DNA of 64,000 nucleotides from Pseudomonas frederiksbergensis (GCF_003732275.1 NZ_MOBM01000015.1:111862-175861), one strand, 5' to 3'. Counted from the first letter of the stretch, positions 41,907 through 50,905 are shown. A program made the numbers and translations. The notes: generated by a model from the letters alone, not told the origin.

Positions 41907-42560
41907 ATGGCAATCCGTATTGGCGACGAAGCACCGGACTTTACCGTCGAAAGCACCGAAGGCCCGCTGCATTTCCACGAGTGGATCGGCGACAAGTGGG
42001 CGATCCTGTTTTCGCACCCCAAGGACTTCACCCCGGTATGCACCACTGAGCTCGGCTACATGGCGGGGCTCAAGCCAGAGTTCGATAAACGCAACACCAA
42101 GATCGTCGGGCTCAGCGTCGACCCTGTCAGTAACCACAAGACCTGGGCCAAAGACATCGAAGAGACCCAGGGGCATGCGGTCAACTATCCGATGATCGGT
42201 GACGAGAACCTGGTGGTGGCGAAGCTCTACGACATGATTCATCCGAATGCCAGTGGCGGCGCGCGGACTGCCGTGGACAACGCTACGGTGCGTTCAGTGT
42301 TCATCATCGGGCCGGACAAAAAGGTCAAGGCGATGCTGATCTACCCGATGAGTGCCGGGCGCAACTTCGATGAAGTGCTGCGTCTGCTCGACTCTCTGCA
42401 GTTGAACGCCAAGCACACCGTCGCCACCCCGGTGAACTGGCGTCCGGGCGAGGACGTGATCATTCCCACTTCGGTCTCCGATGAGGACGCCAGGAAGAAA
42501 TATCCGGATGGCTTCAAAACGGTGAAACCATATTTGCGCACGGTGGCGCAACCGAAGTAA
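41907..42560 (+). CDS. lsfA: 1-Cys peroxiredoxin, Prx6/LsfA type
   Basis: A 217-residue protein, MAIRIGDEAPDFTVESTEGP, with the peroxidatic cysteine in HPKDFTPVCTTELGYM (about residue 48) and no resolving cysteine. The C-terminal Prx6 domain includes LLRLLDSLQLNAKHTVATPVNW-like sequence (RLLDSLQLNAKHTVATPVNW). It reduces hydroperoxides; in P. putida and P. aeruginosa LsfA is induced by sulfate limitation or oxidants. AAGGAG lies 8 bases before the ATG. It is monocistronic. Confidence 0.92.
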   Translation: MAIRIGDEAPDFTVESTEGPLHFHEWIGDKWAILFSHPKDFTPVCTTELGYMAGLKPEFDKRNTKIVGLSVDPVSNHKTWAKDIEETQGHAVNYPMIGDENLVVAKLYDMIHPNASGGARTAVDNATVRSVFIIGPDKKVKAMLIYPMSAGRNFDEVLRLLDSLQLNAKHTVATPVNWRPGEDVIIPTSVSDEDARKKYPDGFKTVKPYLRTVAQPK

Positions 42561-42569
42561 CCGATCCGT

Positions 42570-42738
42570 CCAGTCAGTTAAGCGTGATACTGAACTTGTG
42601 GCGAGGGAGCTTGCTCCCGTTGGACTGCGAAGCAGTCCCCCTCTTTTTGGGGATAAGGGGGGCCACTTCGCGACCCAGCGGGAGCAAGCTCCCTCGCCAC
42701 AGGTTACTCATCGCTTGTTCTATCTCTTAACTGACTGG
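42570..42738. repeat. Family B REPIN inside CCAGTCAGTTAAG terminal inverted repeats
   Basis: Flanks CCAGTCAGTTAAG (42570-42582) and CTTAACTGACTGG (42726-42738) are perfect inverted repeats. The family B doublet (42597-42702) fills the inside. It uses the same flank as the family A doublet at 34514. Confidence 0.8.
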
Positions 42739-42762
42739 CACTAGAGCAGCCCGCTCCCACAA

Positions 42763-42779
42763 CCCGCCTGCGGCGGGGC
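42763..42779 (-). terminator. GC-rich hairpin after the UPF0303 gene
   Basis: On the minus strand CCCCGCC, loop GCA, GGCGGG, starting at the stop codon of the UPF0303 gene. There is no T tract, so termination is uncertain. Confidence 0.35.
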
Positions 42780-43276
42780 TACTCGTCCTCAAGTGCGAGT
42801 TCGCTCGGGTCGACCCCGCACATCTGGGCCAACACCTGAACCACCAGGGCATGATCCTCACGCTGGGGCAGCCCTGAAACGGTGACGGCGCCAATGCACC
42901 CCACGCCCTTGACCAACACCGGGAAACTGCCGCCATGATCGGCGTAATCACGCAGCGGCAACCCCATCAAATCTTCGAGTGAATCGCCCTGAAGCTTAAA
43001 GGACAGGCCTACGCGGTATGAGCTGAGTTCCATCAGTTCTACGACATTTCGCTTGCGTCGTGCCCAGTCGGCATTGCTGGCAGAGGTGCCTGGCATCGAG
43101 TAGAAAAACACCGTGTCCCGCGCCAGCCTGACCTCAATCGTGGCGCACACGCCTTGCTCCTCGCAGGCGGTTTTCAAACGGGTGCCCAAGTCCCAGGCCG
43201 TCGCTTTGTCGAAGCGCTCAAACTTCAGGGTTTCTTCCTGGAGCGCGATGCGTTGCAGGTCGGTTTTGATGTCCAT
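42779..43276 (-). CDS. UPF0303 / heme-degrading-domain-like (GlcG/HbpS fold) protein
   Basis: A 165-residue protein, MDIKTDLQRIALQEETLKFE, with the UPF0303 pattern DLGTRLKTACEEQG, LRDYADHGGSFPVLVKGVG and GCIGAVTVSGLPQREDHALV. The fold is that of GlcG/HbpS proteins, some of which bind haem or small ligands; no enzymatic role is established. It is 10 bases downstream of the LacI-type regulator gene and on the same strand, so probably co-transcribed. Confidence 0.82.
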   Translation of the reverse strand: MDIKTDLQRIALQEETLKFERFDKATAWDLGTRLKTACEEQGVCATIEVRLARDTVFFYSMPGTSASNADWARRKRNVVELMELSSYRVGLSFKLQGDSLEDLMGLPLRDYADHGGSFPVLVKGVGCIGAVTVSGLPQREDHALVVQVLAQMCGVDPSELALEDE

Positions 43277-43286
43277 GATTTCTCCC

Positions 43287-44288
43287 TCATCCCTTTCGGG
43301 CGGTCGTACTGTGACGCACGGTTAATGTGAACGGCAGCACCACATGGCGGTCCGGGATGGGCTTTTTTTCAATGAGGGCGATCAGCATTTCAACGGCTTT
43401 TTGGCCAAAGATTTCGGCGGGTTGCGCAATGGTCGTCAACGCTGGATCACAGTAGGCCGCGAACGGAATGTCATCGAAACCGACCAACGAAATATCGTCG
43501 GGTACCCGCAAACCCTGTTGTTTGATGCGCTTCAATGCACCGATTGCCATTTCATCGTTTTCACAAAAGAACGCGGTCGGGCGGTCGGCCAAATCCAGCA
43601 GCATTCCCGCGCCATCAAAACCGGCCTGCAACGTGAAGTCTCCGTGGCAGACCAATTGCGGATCCGACTCGATACCGGCCTGATGCAATGCATCTTGATA
43701 ACCGGCCACACGGTCGCGTGTGAGTGGGCTGCTTTTCGGGCCTTTGATCAGACCGATCCGGCGATGGCCCAGATCGATCAGATGCTCCGTCATGGCGTTG
43801 GCCGCCGCCCGGTTGTCGAGGCTGATCGTCGGATGCCGCCCGCCTTGAATCACCTCACAGGCGTTGACCAAGGGCGGTGACTCGCCGTGGGGGAAGGGCG
43901 ATTCAAAAGGGTCGTAGGCGCGCAACTGAATCACGCCGTCGGCCTGGTGGGCATACACCAGCGCGGCAAATTCCCGTTCGATTTCCTCGCGGCCCTGGGT
44001 GTCGCACAGCAGCAGTCGGTAACCGGCCGCCTGCGCGGCCTGTTGGGCACCACTGATCACCCGTGCGAAAAACGTGTTGGCGATGGCCGGCACCAGAATC
44101 ACCAGATTGCCGGTTCTGCGCGAACGAAACTGCACGGCCATGAGGTTCGGCCGGTAGCCGGCCTGTTCCACGGCTGCGTTGACCTTGTCTCGGGTTTCGG
44201 GGAGTACGCGTTCGGGCGACTTCAGCGTTCTGGACACGGTGGCCACCGAAACGCCGGCCAGCCGGGCTACTTCACGGATATTGGACAA
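43287..44288 (-). CDS. LacI-family transcriptional regulator
   Basis: A 333-residue repressor. The N-terminal HTH is MSNIREVARLAGVSVATVSR with hinge TLKSPERVLPETRDKVNAAV. The periplasmic-binding-like effector domain follows (about 60-330), including PTISLDNRAAANAMTEHLID and FFCENDEMAIGALKRI. It is divergent from the Gfo/Idh/MocA operon, with a perfect 22-bp palindrome between them, so it most likely controls that operon and itself. The effector is presumably a sugar-type inducer. Confidence 0.92.
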   Translation of the reverse strand: MSNIREVARLAGVSVATVSRTLKSPERVLPETRDKVNAAVEQAGYRPNLMAVQFRSRRTGNLVILVPAIANTFFARVISGAQQAAQAAGYRLLLCDTQGREEIEREFAALVYAHQADGVIQLRAYDPFESPFPHGESPPLVNACEVIQGGRHPTISLDNRAAANAMTEHLIDLGHRRIGLIKGPKSSPLTRDRVAGYQDALHQAGIESDPQLVCHGDFTLQAGFDGAGMLLDLADRPTAFFCENDEMAIGALKRIKQQGLRVPDDISLVGFDDIPFAAYCDPALTTIAQPAEIFGQKAVEMLIALIEKKPIPDRHVVLPFTLTVRHSTTARKG

Positions 44289-44420
44289 GACGACCTCGTT
44301 ATCGAACCGGCAGATGTAAACGTGGCCGGCGAGCTTACCGCAGTCCGGCCGTGCGCTGAAATGACCTTCATTTTTAATCCCGGGTTTGACACCTGAAGTA
44401 ACTGATCCTAAATTTCCGGC

Positions 44421-44442
44421 ATGATGTAACCGGTTACATCAT
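44421..44442. promoter_or_regulatory. LacI-family operator, perfect 22-bp palindrome
   Basis: The core GATGTAACCGGTTACATC, extended by AT on both sides, is a perfect palindrome with a central CG. This is the classic LacI/GalR-type operator layout. It lies 133 bases upstream of the regulator start and 47 bases upstream of the Gfo/Idh/MocA start, in the divergent gap. Confidence 0.85.
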
Positions 44443-44489
44443 AGTCAAAACCTGAGCGCTAATCCGCCCCGAACAAGAGAAAATTCGCG

Positions 44490-45656
44490 ATGAATGTTGC
44501 AACGGCAAAAATAAGAATGGGGTTTGTCGGGGGCGGCGAGGGCGCCTTCATCGGCAAAGCCCACCGCCAGGCCGCCGGCCTCGATGGTCGTTTTGAACTG
44601 GTGTGCGGTGCATTCAGCCGAGACGCCCGCAACAATCAGGACACCGGCGCCGCGCTGGGATTGTCCGCCTCACGCTGCTACAGCGACTGGCAGCAGATGC
44701 TCGATAGCGAGCGCGCACTGCCTGCCGACCAGCGTATGGAGCTGTTGGTCATTGTCACTCCCAATCACTTGCACGCGCCGATCGCCAGCCAGGCACTTAG
44801 CGCGGGTTTTCATGTGTTCAGCGAAAAGCCCGCGGCACTGAATCTGTCCGAACTGCTGGCGCTCAAGGCGGTGGTGAAAAGCAGCGACCGCCTCTATGGA
44901 CTGGCCCACACGTATCTGGGTTATCCGATGGTCTGGCAGGCGCGCAAGATGGTGCGTACCGGCGTGATCGGCGCTGTGCGCAAGATTATCGTCGAATACC
45001 CGCAGGGCTGGCTGAGCCGGGATGTGGCCGGGCAGGGCAACAAGCAGGCGAGTTGGCGCGATCAGCCCGAGCAGTCCGGGCTGGGCGGCTGCATTGGCGA
45101 CATCGGCACCCATGCCTTTTCACTGGCCGAATTCGTCGCGGACCAACCCATCGAACAGGTGTGCGCAACCTTGGGTTCGCACATTGCCGGGCGGCAACTG
45201 GACGATGACGCGGCGATGCTGTTCAAGATGGCCGCCGGAGCCAGCGGGGTGTTGATCGCCAGCCAGGTCTGCGCCGGCGAAGAGAACCCGTTGAAGATCC
45301 GCGTCTATGGCGACAAGGGCGGGCTGGAGTGGCGTCAGGAAGAGCCCGCGAGCCTGATCCATCGCTCCCTCGATCAACCGTTGAGCATCCTTCGTTCCGG
45401 TGTCGGTCAGCCCTGGTTGTGCGAGGCCGCCAGCCAGCGCATGCGTTTGCCTGCCGGGCATCCCGAAGGTTATCTCGAGGCCATGGCCAATCTCTATGGA
45501 GATTTCGCCACTGCGATCCGCAGCAACGTCGAAGGCAACGATGCCCCCGGCGTGCCGGGCATCGACGTCGGGTTGCGTGGCATGGCGTTCATCGAAGCGG
45601 TGGTCGCCAATCATCGCGGCGACGCGAAGTGGACCGAACTGGTCCGCAACCCATGA
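44490..45656 (+). CDS. Gfo/Idh/MocA-family oxidoreductase
   Basis: A 388-residue protein with the N-terminal Rossmann motif MGFVGGGEGAFIG (about residues 10-22), the family EKP (FSEKPAALNLSE, about residue 110), and CIGDIGTHAFSLAEF with the conserved Asp/His of the active site. It probably oxidises or reduces a sugar or cyclitol with NAD(P). It is the first gene of a three-gene operon under LacI control. In E. coli a similar pair (YcjS/YcjR) acts on 3-keto sugars, a possible analogue. Confidence 0.88.
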   Translation: MNVATAKIRMGFVGGGEGAFIGKAHRQAAGLDGRFELVCGAFSRDARNNQDTGAALGLSASRCYSDWQQMLDSERALPADQRMELLVIVTPNHLHAPIASQALSAGFHVFSEKPAALNLSELLALKAVVKSSDRLYGLAHTYLGYPMVWQARKMVRTGVIGAVRKIIVEYPQGWLSRDVAGQGNKQASWRDQPEQSGLGGCIGDIGTHAFSLAEFVADQPIEQVCATLGSHIAGRQLDDDAAMLFKMAAGASGVLIASQVCAGEENPLKIRVYGDKGGLEWRQEEPASLIHRSLDQPLSILRSGVGQPWLCEAASQRMRLPAGHPEGYLEAMANLYGDFATAIRSNVEGNDAPGVPGIDVGLRGMAFIEAVVANHRGDAKWTELVRNP

Positions 45657-45673
45657 ATCCGGAGAACCCTCCC

Positions 45674-46756
45674 GTGAACCACATTTCCCCAGCACCGGCA
45701 GGCCTGCGCGGCCCGGGTATTTTCCTCGCGCAGTTCATGTCCGCCGAGGCCCCCTTCGATACGCTCGCCAACATTGCCCGCTGGGCCGCAGCGCAGGGTT
45801 ACAAAGCCATTCAATTGCCGACCCTGGGCACGCAGTACATCGACCTGGCGCGCGCCGCCGACAGTCAGGATTACTGTGATGAGTTGAAAGCCGTCTGTGC
45901 CCAGGCCGGTGTCGAAATCAGCGAGCTGTCGACGCATCTGCAGGGCCAACTGGTGGCGGTGCATCCGGCGTTCGATACGTTGTTCGATGACTTTGCCCCC
46001 GCACATTTGCGCGGTCAGCCTCAGGCACGAACGGAGTGGGCCATCGATCAGTTGAAGCTCGCCGCGCGCGCCAGCCAACGCTTGGGGCTGAAGGCGCACG
46101 CGACGTTTTCCGGTGCGCTGCTGTGGCCGTATGTTTACCCATGGCCGCAACGCCCGAGCGGACTGGTCGAGCAGGGGTTTGCCGAACTGGCCAAGCGCTG
46201 GTTGCCGATCCTCGATTGTTTCGAGCAAGCCGGCGTCGATCTCTGCTACGAGATCCATCCCGGCGAAGACCTGCACGACGGCGCCTCGTTCGAGCGTTTC
46301 CTTGAGGCCGTCGATCACCATCCGCGCGCCGCGATTCTCTACGACCCGAGCCATTTGCTGCTTCAGCAAATGGACTATCTGGGCTTCATCGATCGCTACC
46401 ACGAGCGCATCCGCATGTTCCACGTCAAGGACGCCGAGTTCCGGCCCGATGCTCGCTCGGGTGTCTACGGCGGTTATCAAGGTTGGGTCGAGCGGCCTGG
46501 CCGCTTCCGTTCTTTGGGCGATGGGCAGATCGATTTCAAATCGATTTTCAGCAAATTGACGCAGTACGGCTTTGCCGGCTGGGCGGTTCTGGAATGGGAG
46601 TGTTGCCTGAAGGATTCGGAGCAGGGCGCCGCAGAAGGAGCGGCCTTTATCCGGCAGCACATGATCAGCAAAACCCGAAAGGCGTTTGACGATTTCGCCA
46701 GCGTGACCTCCGACGAGCGTTTCAATCGACGGCTATTGGGTTTGCCCGACGCCTGA
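45674..46756 (+). CDS. Sugar phosphate isomerase/epimerase-type TIM barrel protein
   Basis: A 360-residue AP-endonuclease-2 family TIM barrel. Metal ligands are visible in CYEIHPGEDLHDG, AAILYDPSHLLLQ, MFHVKDAEF and LEWECCLKD (Glu, Asp/His, His, Glu). It isomerises or epimerises a keto-sugar or inosose. The GTG at 45674 has GGAGA 8 bases upstream. An ATG at 45653 overlapping the previous stop (ATGA) is the alternative and lacks a ribosome-binding site. It is coupled to the oxidoreductase gene. Confidence 0.85.
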   Translation: MNHISPAPAGLRGPGIFLAQFMSAEAPFDTLANIARWAAAQGYKAIQLPTLGTQYIDLARAADSQDYCDELKAVCAQAGVEISELSTHLQGQLVAVHPAFDTLFDDFAPAHLRGQPQARTEWAIDQLKLAARASQRLGLKAHATFSGALLWPYVYPWPQRPSGLVEQGFAELAKRWLPILDCFEQAGVDLCYEIHPGEDLHDGASFERFLEAVDHHPRAAILYDPSHLLLQQMDYLGFIDRYHERIRMFHVKDAEFRPDARSGVYGGYQGWVERPGRFRSLGDGQIDFKSIFSKLTQYGFAGWAVLEWECCLKDSEQGAAEGAAFIRQHMISKTRKAFDDFASVTSDERFNRRLLGLPDA

Positions 46757-46807
46757 AAAATCTGTTTGCCCCTTTCTCCAAAAAAAAACAATAAGACGGT
46801 GACTGAT

Positions 46808-48040
46808 ATGACCACGATGACTGCGCGATTGAGCGTAATGATGTTCTTGCAGTTCTTTATCTGGGGCGGATGGTTCGTGACCCTCGGCACCTTCCTCTCC
46901 AGCAATCTGGGGGCCAGCGGCGGGCAGATCGGCATGGCGTTCTCGACGCAGTCCTGGGGCGCGATCATCGCGCCTTTTGTGATCGGTCTGATTGCCGACC
47001 GCTACTTCAATGCCGAGCGCATCCTCGCGGTGTTGCATCTGATCGGCGCGGTGCTGCTGTTGCAACTCTATCGAGCGCCTGACTTCAGTGCGTTTTACCC
47101 GTTCGTGCTGGCTTACATGATGATCTACATGCCGACGCTGGCATTGGTGAATTCGGTGGCGTTCCGGCAGATGCGCGACCCGGCTTTGGAGTTCTCGCGG
47201 ATCAGAGTGTGGGGCACCATCGGCTGGATCGTGGCGGGCGTGGTCATCAGCTTTGTGTTTGCCTGGGATTCGCAACAAGCGATCTCAGCCGGTGGCTTGC
47301 GCAACACGTTTCTGATGTCGGCCATCGCCTCCCTCGTGCTCGGGCTCTACAGCTTCAGCCTGCCGCGCACCGCGCCGCTCAAACCTGAGCCGGGCAGTGT
47401 CGGCTTAAAGCAAATGCTGGGGCTGGACGCCTTGGGTTTGTTGAAGGACCGCAGTTACCTGGTGTTCTTCATCGCGTCTATTTTGATCTGCATTCCATTG
47501 GCGTTTTATTACCAGAATGCCAACCCGTTTCTGGCAGAAATCGGCGTGACCAATCCAACCGCCAAGATGGCGATCGGGCAAGTCTCGGAAGTGCTGTTCA
47601 TGTTGCTCCTGCCGCTGTTTATTCAGCGTTTCGGCATCAAGATCGCGCTGCTGGTGGGAATGCTGGCGTGGGCGTTGCGCTACCTGTTGTTCGCCTACGG
47701 CAACAATGGGGATCTCGCCTTCATGTTGTTCACCGGCATCGCTTTGCACGGCATCTGCTACGACTTCTTCTTTGTTTCGGGGCAGATCTACACCGATGCC
47801 AAAGCGTCGGAGCGTTTCAGAAGCTCGGCGCAAGGGCTGATCACGCTCGCGACGTATGGCTTGGGCATGCTGATTGGCTTTTGGGTGGCTGGGGCGGTCA
47901 CCGATCACTATGCGTCGGCAGACAGCCATGACTGGAAAAGCATCTGGCTGTTCCCGGCAGGGTTCGCGTTGGCGATATTTTTCTGTTTTTCGCTGGCCTT
48001 CAAAGGCCGGCAAAGCGTGGCGGTGCCGTCGAGTATTTGA
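46808..48040 (+). CDS. MFS transporter, nucleoside/sugar:H+ symporter (NHS) type
   Basis: A 410-residue transporter with about 12 membrane segments, MTTMTARLSVMMFLQFFIWG at the N-terminus, then GAIIAPFVIGLIADRYFNAE, the MFS loop 2-3 motif. The overall pattern resembles the NupG/XapB/YegT group. It probably imports the sugar or glycoside processed by the two upstream enzymes. It is 51 bases after the TIM-barrel gene and the third member of the LacI-controlled unit. Confidence 0.87.
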   Translation: MTTMTARLSVMMFLQFFIWGGWFVTLGTFLSSNLGASGGQIGMAFSTQSWGAIIAPFVIGLIADRYFNAERILAVLHLIGAVLLLQLYRAPDFSAFYPFVLAYMMIYMPTLALVNSVAFRQMRDPALEFSRIRVWGTIGWIVAGVVISFVFAWDSQQAISAGGLRNTFLMSAIASLVLGLYSFSLPRTAPLKPEPGSVGLKQMLGLDALGLLKDRSYLVFFIASILICIPLAFYYQNANPFLAEIGVTNPTAKMAIGQVSEVLFMLLLPLFIQRFGIKIALLVGMLAWALRYLLFAYGNNGDLAFMLFTGIALHGICYDFFFVSGQIYTDAKASERFRSSAQGLITLATYGLGMLIGFWVAGAVTDHYASADSHDWKSIWLFPAGFALAIFFCFSLAFKGRQSVAVPSSI

Positions 48041-48073
48041 ATAACCCCCCGAGTCTGAAGAACACCGTCGGAA

Positions 48074-48166
48074 CCTGTGGGAGCGGGCTTGCTCGCGAAA
48101 GCGGTGGGTCAGGCGACATCAATGTTGATTGTGCCGCCGTCTTCGCGGGCAAGCCCGCTCCCACAG
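48074..48166. repeat. REP doublet (REPIN-like), family A variant
   Basis: CCTGTGGGAGCGGGCTTGCT ... AGCAAGCCCGCTCCCACAGG-type arms facing inward (right arm starts GCGGGCAAGCC) with the CATCAATGTTGAT spacer segment. The half-copy at 35419 belongs to this variant. Confidence 0.85.
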
Positions 48167-48216
48167 GGGTCGCGATTAATCGATGGGTATTTCAGGGGTT
48201 CTGGAACGCGCCTGAT

Positions 48217-49077
48217 TCAAGGCGCGCCAAACAGCATCGTCCAATAAACACCCTCATCGCTGCGCGAATCGGCGGCATAGGCCGCGCCCACTTGGGTAAA
48301 CATCGGGTTCATCAGGTTGGCGCAATGCCCGGGACTGGCCAGCCAGCCGGCCATCGCTTTGTTCGGTGAGCTTTGCCCGGCGGCGATGTTTTCGCCAATC
48401 TGCCGGCCTCGATAGCCGGCGGCTTTGGCCCGATCCAATGGCATATCTCCGTCGGGATCGCGGTGGGCGAAGTAATTGCCGTAGGCCATTGCCTTGCTGT
48501 GCCCTTGCGCCGCGGCCCCCAGGGCGGCATTCCAGGTCAAGGGGCGTGCGGCGGCAAAGCGTTGGCGCCCGCACAGGCGGGGCCTGGCCCGTGCCGCATT
48601 GACCTGTGCCAGCAACGCCTTGCCCGCTGCTCGCGAATCGCCGACACGTCCGTCGAGCACCGGTTGCGCCAGCACCACCTGCCATTCGCTGCGGGAGCGA
48701 GTGACGCCGATGTCGGCGAACTGAGTATCGAGCAGCTCCCCGCAATGGTCGCTCTCAAGCATGTCAAACGCCTCATCGGCATCTTGCGCGCCGACCACGC
48801 GAATGGTGCGCACCGTCACCGCTTGATAGCCGTTGGCCTTCAAGGCACTCCGCAAACCGCCGCCATAGCCGACCGGCAATGCCAGGTTCGATTTCAGCGA
48901 CAGCGGCCGCAACGGCTTGACCGTACGCCCCGCACAACGATCGGGATCGGCGCGGTAGTCGTTGATGACCTCCACCAGTTGCCGCTCCCCACTGGCGTGG
49001 GCGGGGCTGGCGAGTAGCGGGAGCAAAGGCATCAGGCACAGAGAGATAAAGCGACAGCGGCGGACGATTGGGCGCAT
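48217..49077 (-). CDS. Exported CAP/SCP-domain protein
   Basis: A 286-residue protein with an N-terminal signal (MRPIVRRCRFISLCLMPLLP then LLASPAHA). The C-terminal CAP domain (about 155-286) has LGAAAQGHSKAMAYGNYFAH, GENIAAGQSSPNKAMAGWLA and SPGHCANLMNP. The conserved His and Glu residues are present. The N-terminal part is a less conserved extra domain. Bacterial CAP proteins are secreted, of uncertain role. ATG 49077 was chosen to start the signal; a longer open frame exists. Confidence 0.85.
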   Translation of the reverse strand: MRPIVRRCRFISLCLMPLLPLLASPAHASGERQLVEVINDYRADPDRCAGRTVKPLRPLSLKSNLALPVGYGGGLRSALKANGYQAVTVRTIRVVGAQDADEAFDMLESDHCGELLDTQFADIGVTRSRSEWQVVLAQPVLDGRVGDSRAAGKALLAQVNAARARPRLCGRQRFAAARPLTWNAALGAAAQGHSKAMAYGNYFAHRDPDGDMPLDRAKAAGYRGRQIGENIAAGQSSPNKAMAGWLASPGHCANLMNPMFTQVGAAYAADSRSDEGVYWTMLFGAP

Positions 49078-49330
49078 GAACGAACAGCTCTGATGAGATG
49101 ACGATGATAGGGGGATAGGAATGGGCAAATAACCGTAGGAGCGCTTCGTTGGGTGAGCTTCTTTTACGGCACGGCTAAGACTGCGGGTCTGAAGACTGGT
49201 TCACGAGGGGAAGAGACAAATTTAGCGGCGCCGCCGTGGGGGCCGATTCAGGCATGCACTGGTCAGTCCGCCGGGGACATCGGACACGCTGACTGGTACC
49301 GTACTGACATCATTCAGGTGGTACAGGGAC

Positions 49331-50143
49331 ATGACGAAAGCCAGGGGTGACAAGGATTGGGTAAGGCGCTCGGCTCAGCCGTTGAAGATGGAGCGCATCG
49401 AAGCCTTTTTTGGCGGCCTTGGGTTTACGCCGCATCGCCACGATACGTACGCCATCGGACGAACGCTGTCGGGTGTACAAAGCTTCCAGTACCGCAACGC
49501 AAAGCGTCACAGCCTGCCCGGGAAAACCATCGTTTTGCATCCGGACGAGGTGCATGACGGTGAAGCCGGTACCGAGGCGGGTTTTCATTATCGGATGATC
49601 TACATCGAACCCGCCTTGATTCAGCAAGTATTAGGCGGCAAGCCCTTGCCCTTCATCGAGGGGGGTATATCCAGCGACCCACGGCTTTATGCCGCGACCC
49701 AGGTGCTGCTGCAAAACCTCGACGCTTGCATCGAGCCCCTGGAAGAAGACGATGCCATTTACGATCTCGCGCAGGCGCTGGATGTGAACTCGGGGCAACG
49801 CGGGCGGCGCAAGTCGTTTGACTTTGTAGCGGCCGAACGCGCGCGTGCGCTGATTCATGAGTCGCTGGATCGAGTCATTACCCTGGAGGAGTTAGCGCAG
49901 GCCAGTGGTCGAGACCGCTGGAGCCTGAGCCGTGATTTTCGTGCGCTGTACGGTACGAGCCCCTATCGATACATGACTCAACGACGCCTCGATCTGGCAA
50001 GAGCGCTGATGTTCGGGGGCTACTCGATGGCGGAGGCGGCCGTCTCCGCAGGCTTTTTTGATCAAAGCCATATGACGCGCCAGTTCGTCCAGACCTACGG
50101 CGTCTCACCCGGTCGATGGATGAAAAGGCTGGGCCTTGTTTAA
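49331..50143 (+). CDS. AraC-family transcriptional regulator with cupin N-domain
   Basis: A 270-residue regulator. Residues 1-110 form an arabinose-binding-type cupin (RHDTYAIGRTLSGVQSFQYR, then LPGKTIVLHPDEVHDGEAGT). The C-terminal HTH pair reads ITLEELAQASGRDRWSLSRD and YSMAEAAVSAGFFDQSHMTR, ending GVSPGRWMKRLGL. It sits 90 bases upstream of a cupin gene on the same strand, a possible target. Confidence 0.87.
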   Translation: MTKARGDKDWVRRSAQPLKMERIEAFFGGLGFTPHRHDTYAIGRTLSGVQSFQYRNAKRHSLPGKTIVLHPDEVHDGEAGTEAGFHYRMIYIEPALIQQVLGGKPLPFIEGGISSDPRLYAATQVLLQNLDACIEPLEEDDAIYDLAQALDVNSGQRGRRKSFDFVAAERARALIHESLDRVITLEELAQASGRDRWSLSRDFRALYGTSPYRYMTQRRLDLARALMFGGYSMAEAAVSAGFFDQSHMTRQFVQTYGVSPGRWMKRLGLV

Positions 50144-50233
50144 GGGCGCTCGACTTGCACAATCATGCAATACGCCGTGCTGATCCTCTCCTAAAGTCAG
50201 ACCTCGATAACTTGGCTAGTGAGGGCGACTCAA

Positions 50234-50620
50234 ATGCATTCCCAACCCGGTGTGACAACCTGCACCGCGATTAACTTTGCCGAAAAGTTTGCTTTGTTCA
50301 GCGAGCAATGGGCACCCAAGGTCATTGCCGAAATGAACGACTACCAGTTCAAGGTGGTGAAAATCGAAGGCGACTTTGTCTGGCATTCCCACGCCGACAC
50401 CGATGAAACCTTCATCGTCCTCGAAGGCGAGCTTCGCATTGATCTTCGAGAGGGGGCCGTCGTGGTCAGGCAGGGAGAAATGTACGTCGTCCCCAAGGGC
50501 GTCGAACATAAGCCTTATGCTGAGCGAGAGGTGCAGATGCTACTGATCGAGCCGCGTGGCGTGCTGAATACCGGCGATCAGGAGGGAGAAAGAACCGCAA
50601 TCAATGATATCTGGATTTAG
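50234..50620 (+). CDS. Cupin-domain protein
   Basis: A 128-residue single-domain cupin, MHSQPGVTTCTAINFAEKFA. Cupin motif 1 is WHSHADTDETFIVLEGELRI (about residues 55-74) with His, His and Glu ligands. Motif 2 is EMYVVPKGVEHKPYAE. It binds a metal and may act as a mannose-6-P isomerase-like or sensing protein; function unknown. A GTG five codons upstream is an alternative start. It is downstream of the AraC-type gene. Confidence 0.82.
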   Translation: MHSQPGVTTCTAINFAEKFALFSEQWAPKVIAEMNDYQFKVVKIEGDFVWHSHADTDETFIVLEGELRIDLREGAVVVRQGEMYVVPKGVEHKPYAEREVQMLLIEPRGVLNTGDQEGERTAINDIWI

Positions 50621-50905
50621 ACGTCTTGGTAGTTTCTTCATCTCTGGGTGAGCAGGGCGCCTGAGAGCCTCGCGCCCGTTCAGTTGCATCTATCGCTACA
50701 TCTGCCAGCAAGCATTCAGGAGCGCAGTGTCATTCTCTGAATCAACGAATTAGCGGCATTTTCGATGAAAAGGTTCGATGACAGGTGGCGAAGTGCCTCT
50801 CGTCGGAAGACAACGCGGCTATTTCGCGCTTTTCAGCTATTCTTGCGGCATCTGGACGGTGGCCATGACGTACTGGCACACGATGCGCAAGGAAGGGAAG
50901 ACAAA

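Noticed and set aside
49153-49350. 65-codon frame upstream of the AraC-type gene
   Set aside because: No ribosome-binding site or family features; it overlaps the AraC-type gene start. The region is better described as its promoter area.
50874-50895. Sigma-54-like GG-N10-GC sequence (TGGCACACGATGCGC) before the FleN-like gene
   Set aside because: The spacing would put the start of transcription only about 7 bases before the ATG, removing the ribosome-binding site, and the -12 region lacks the TT of the consensus.
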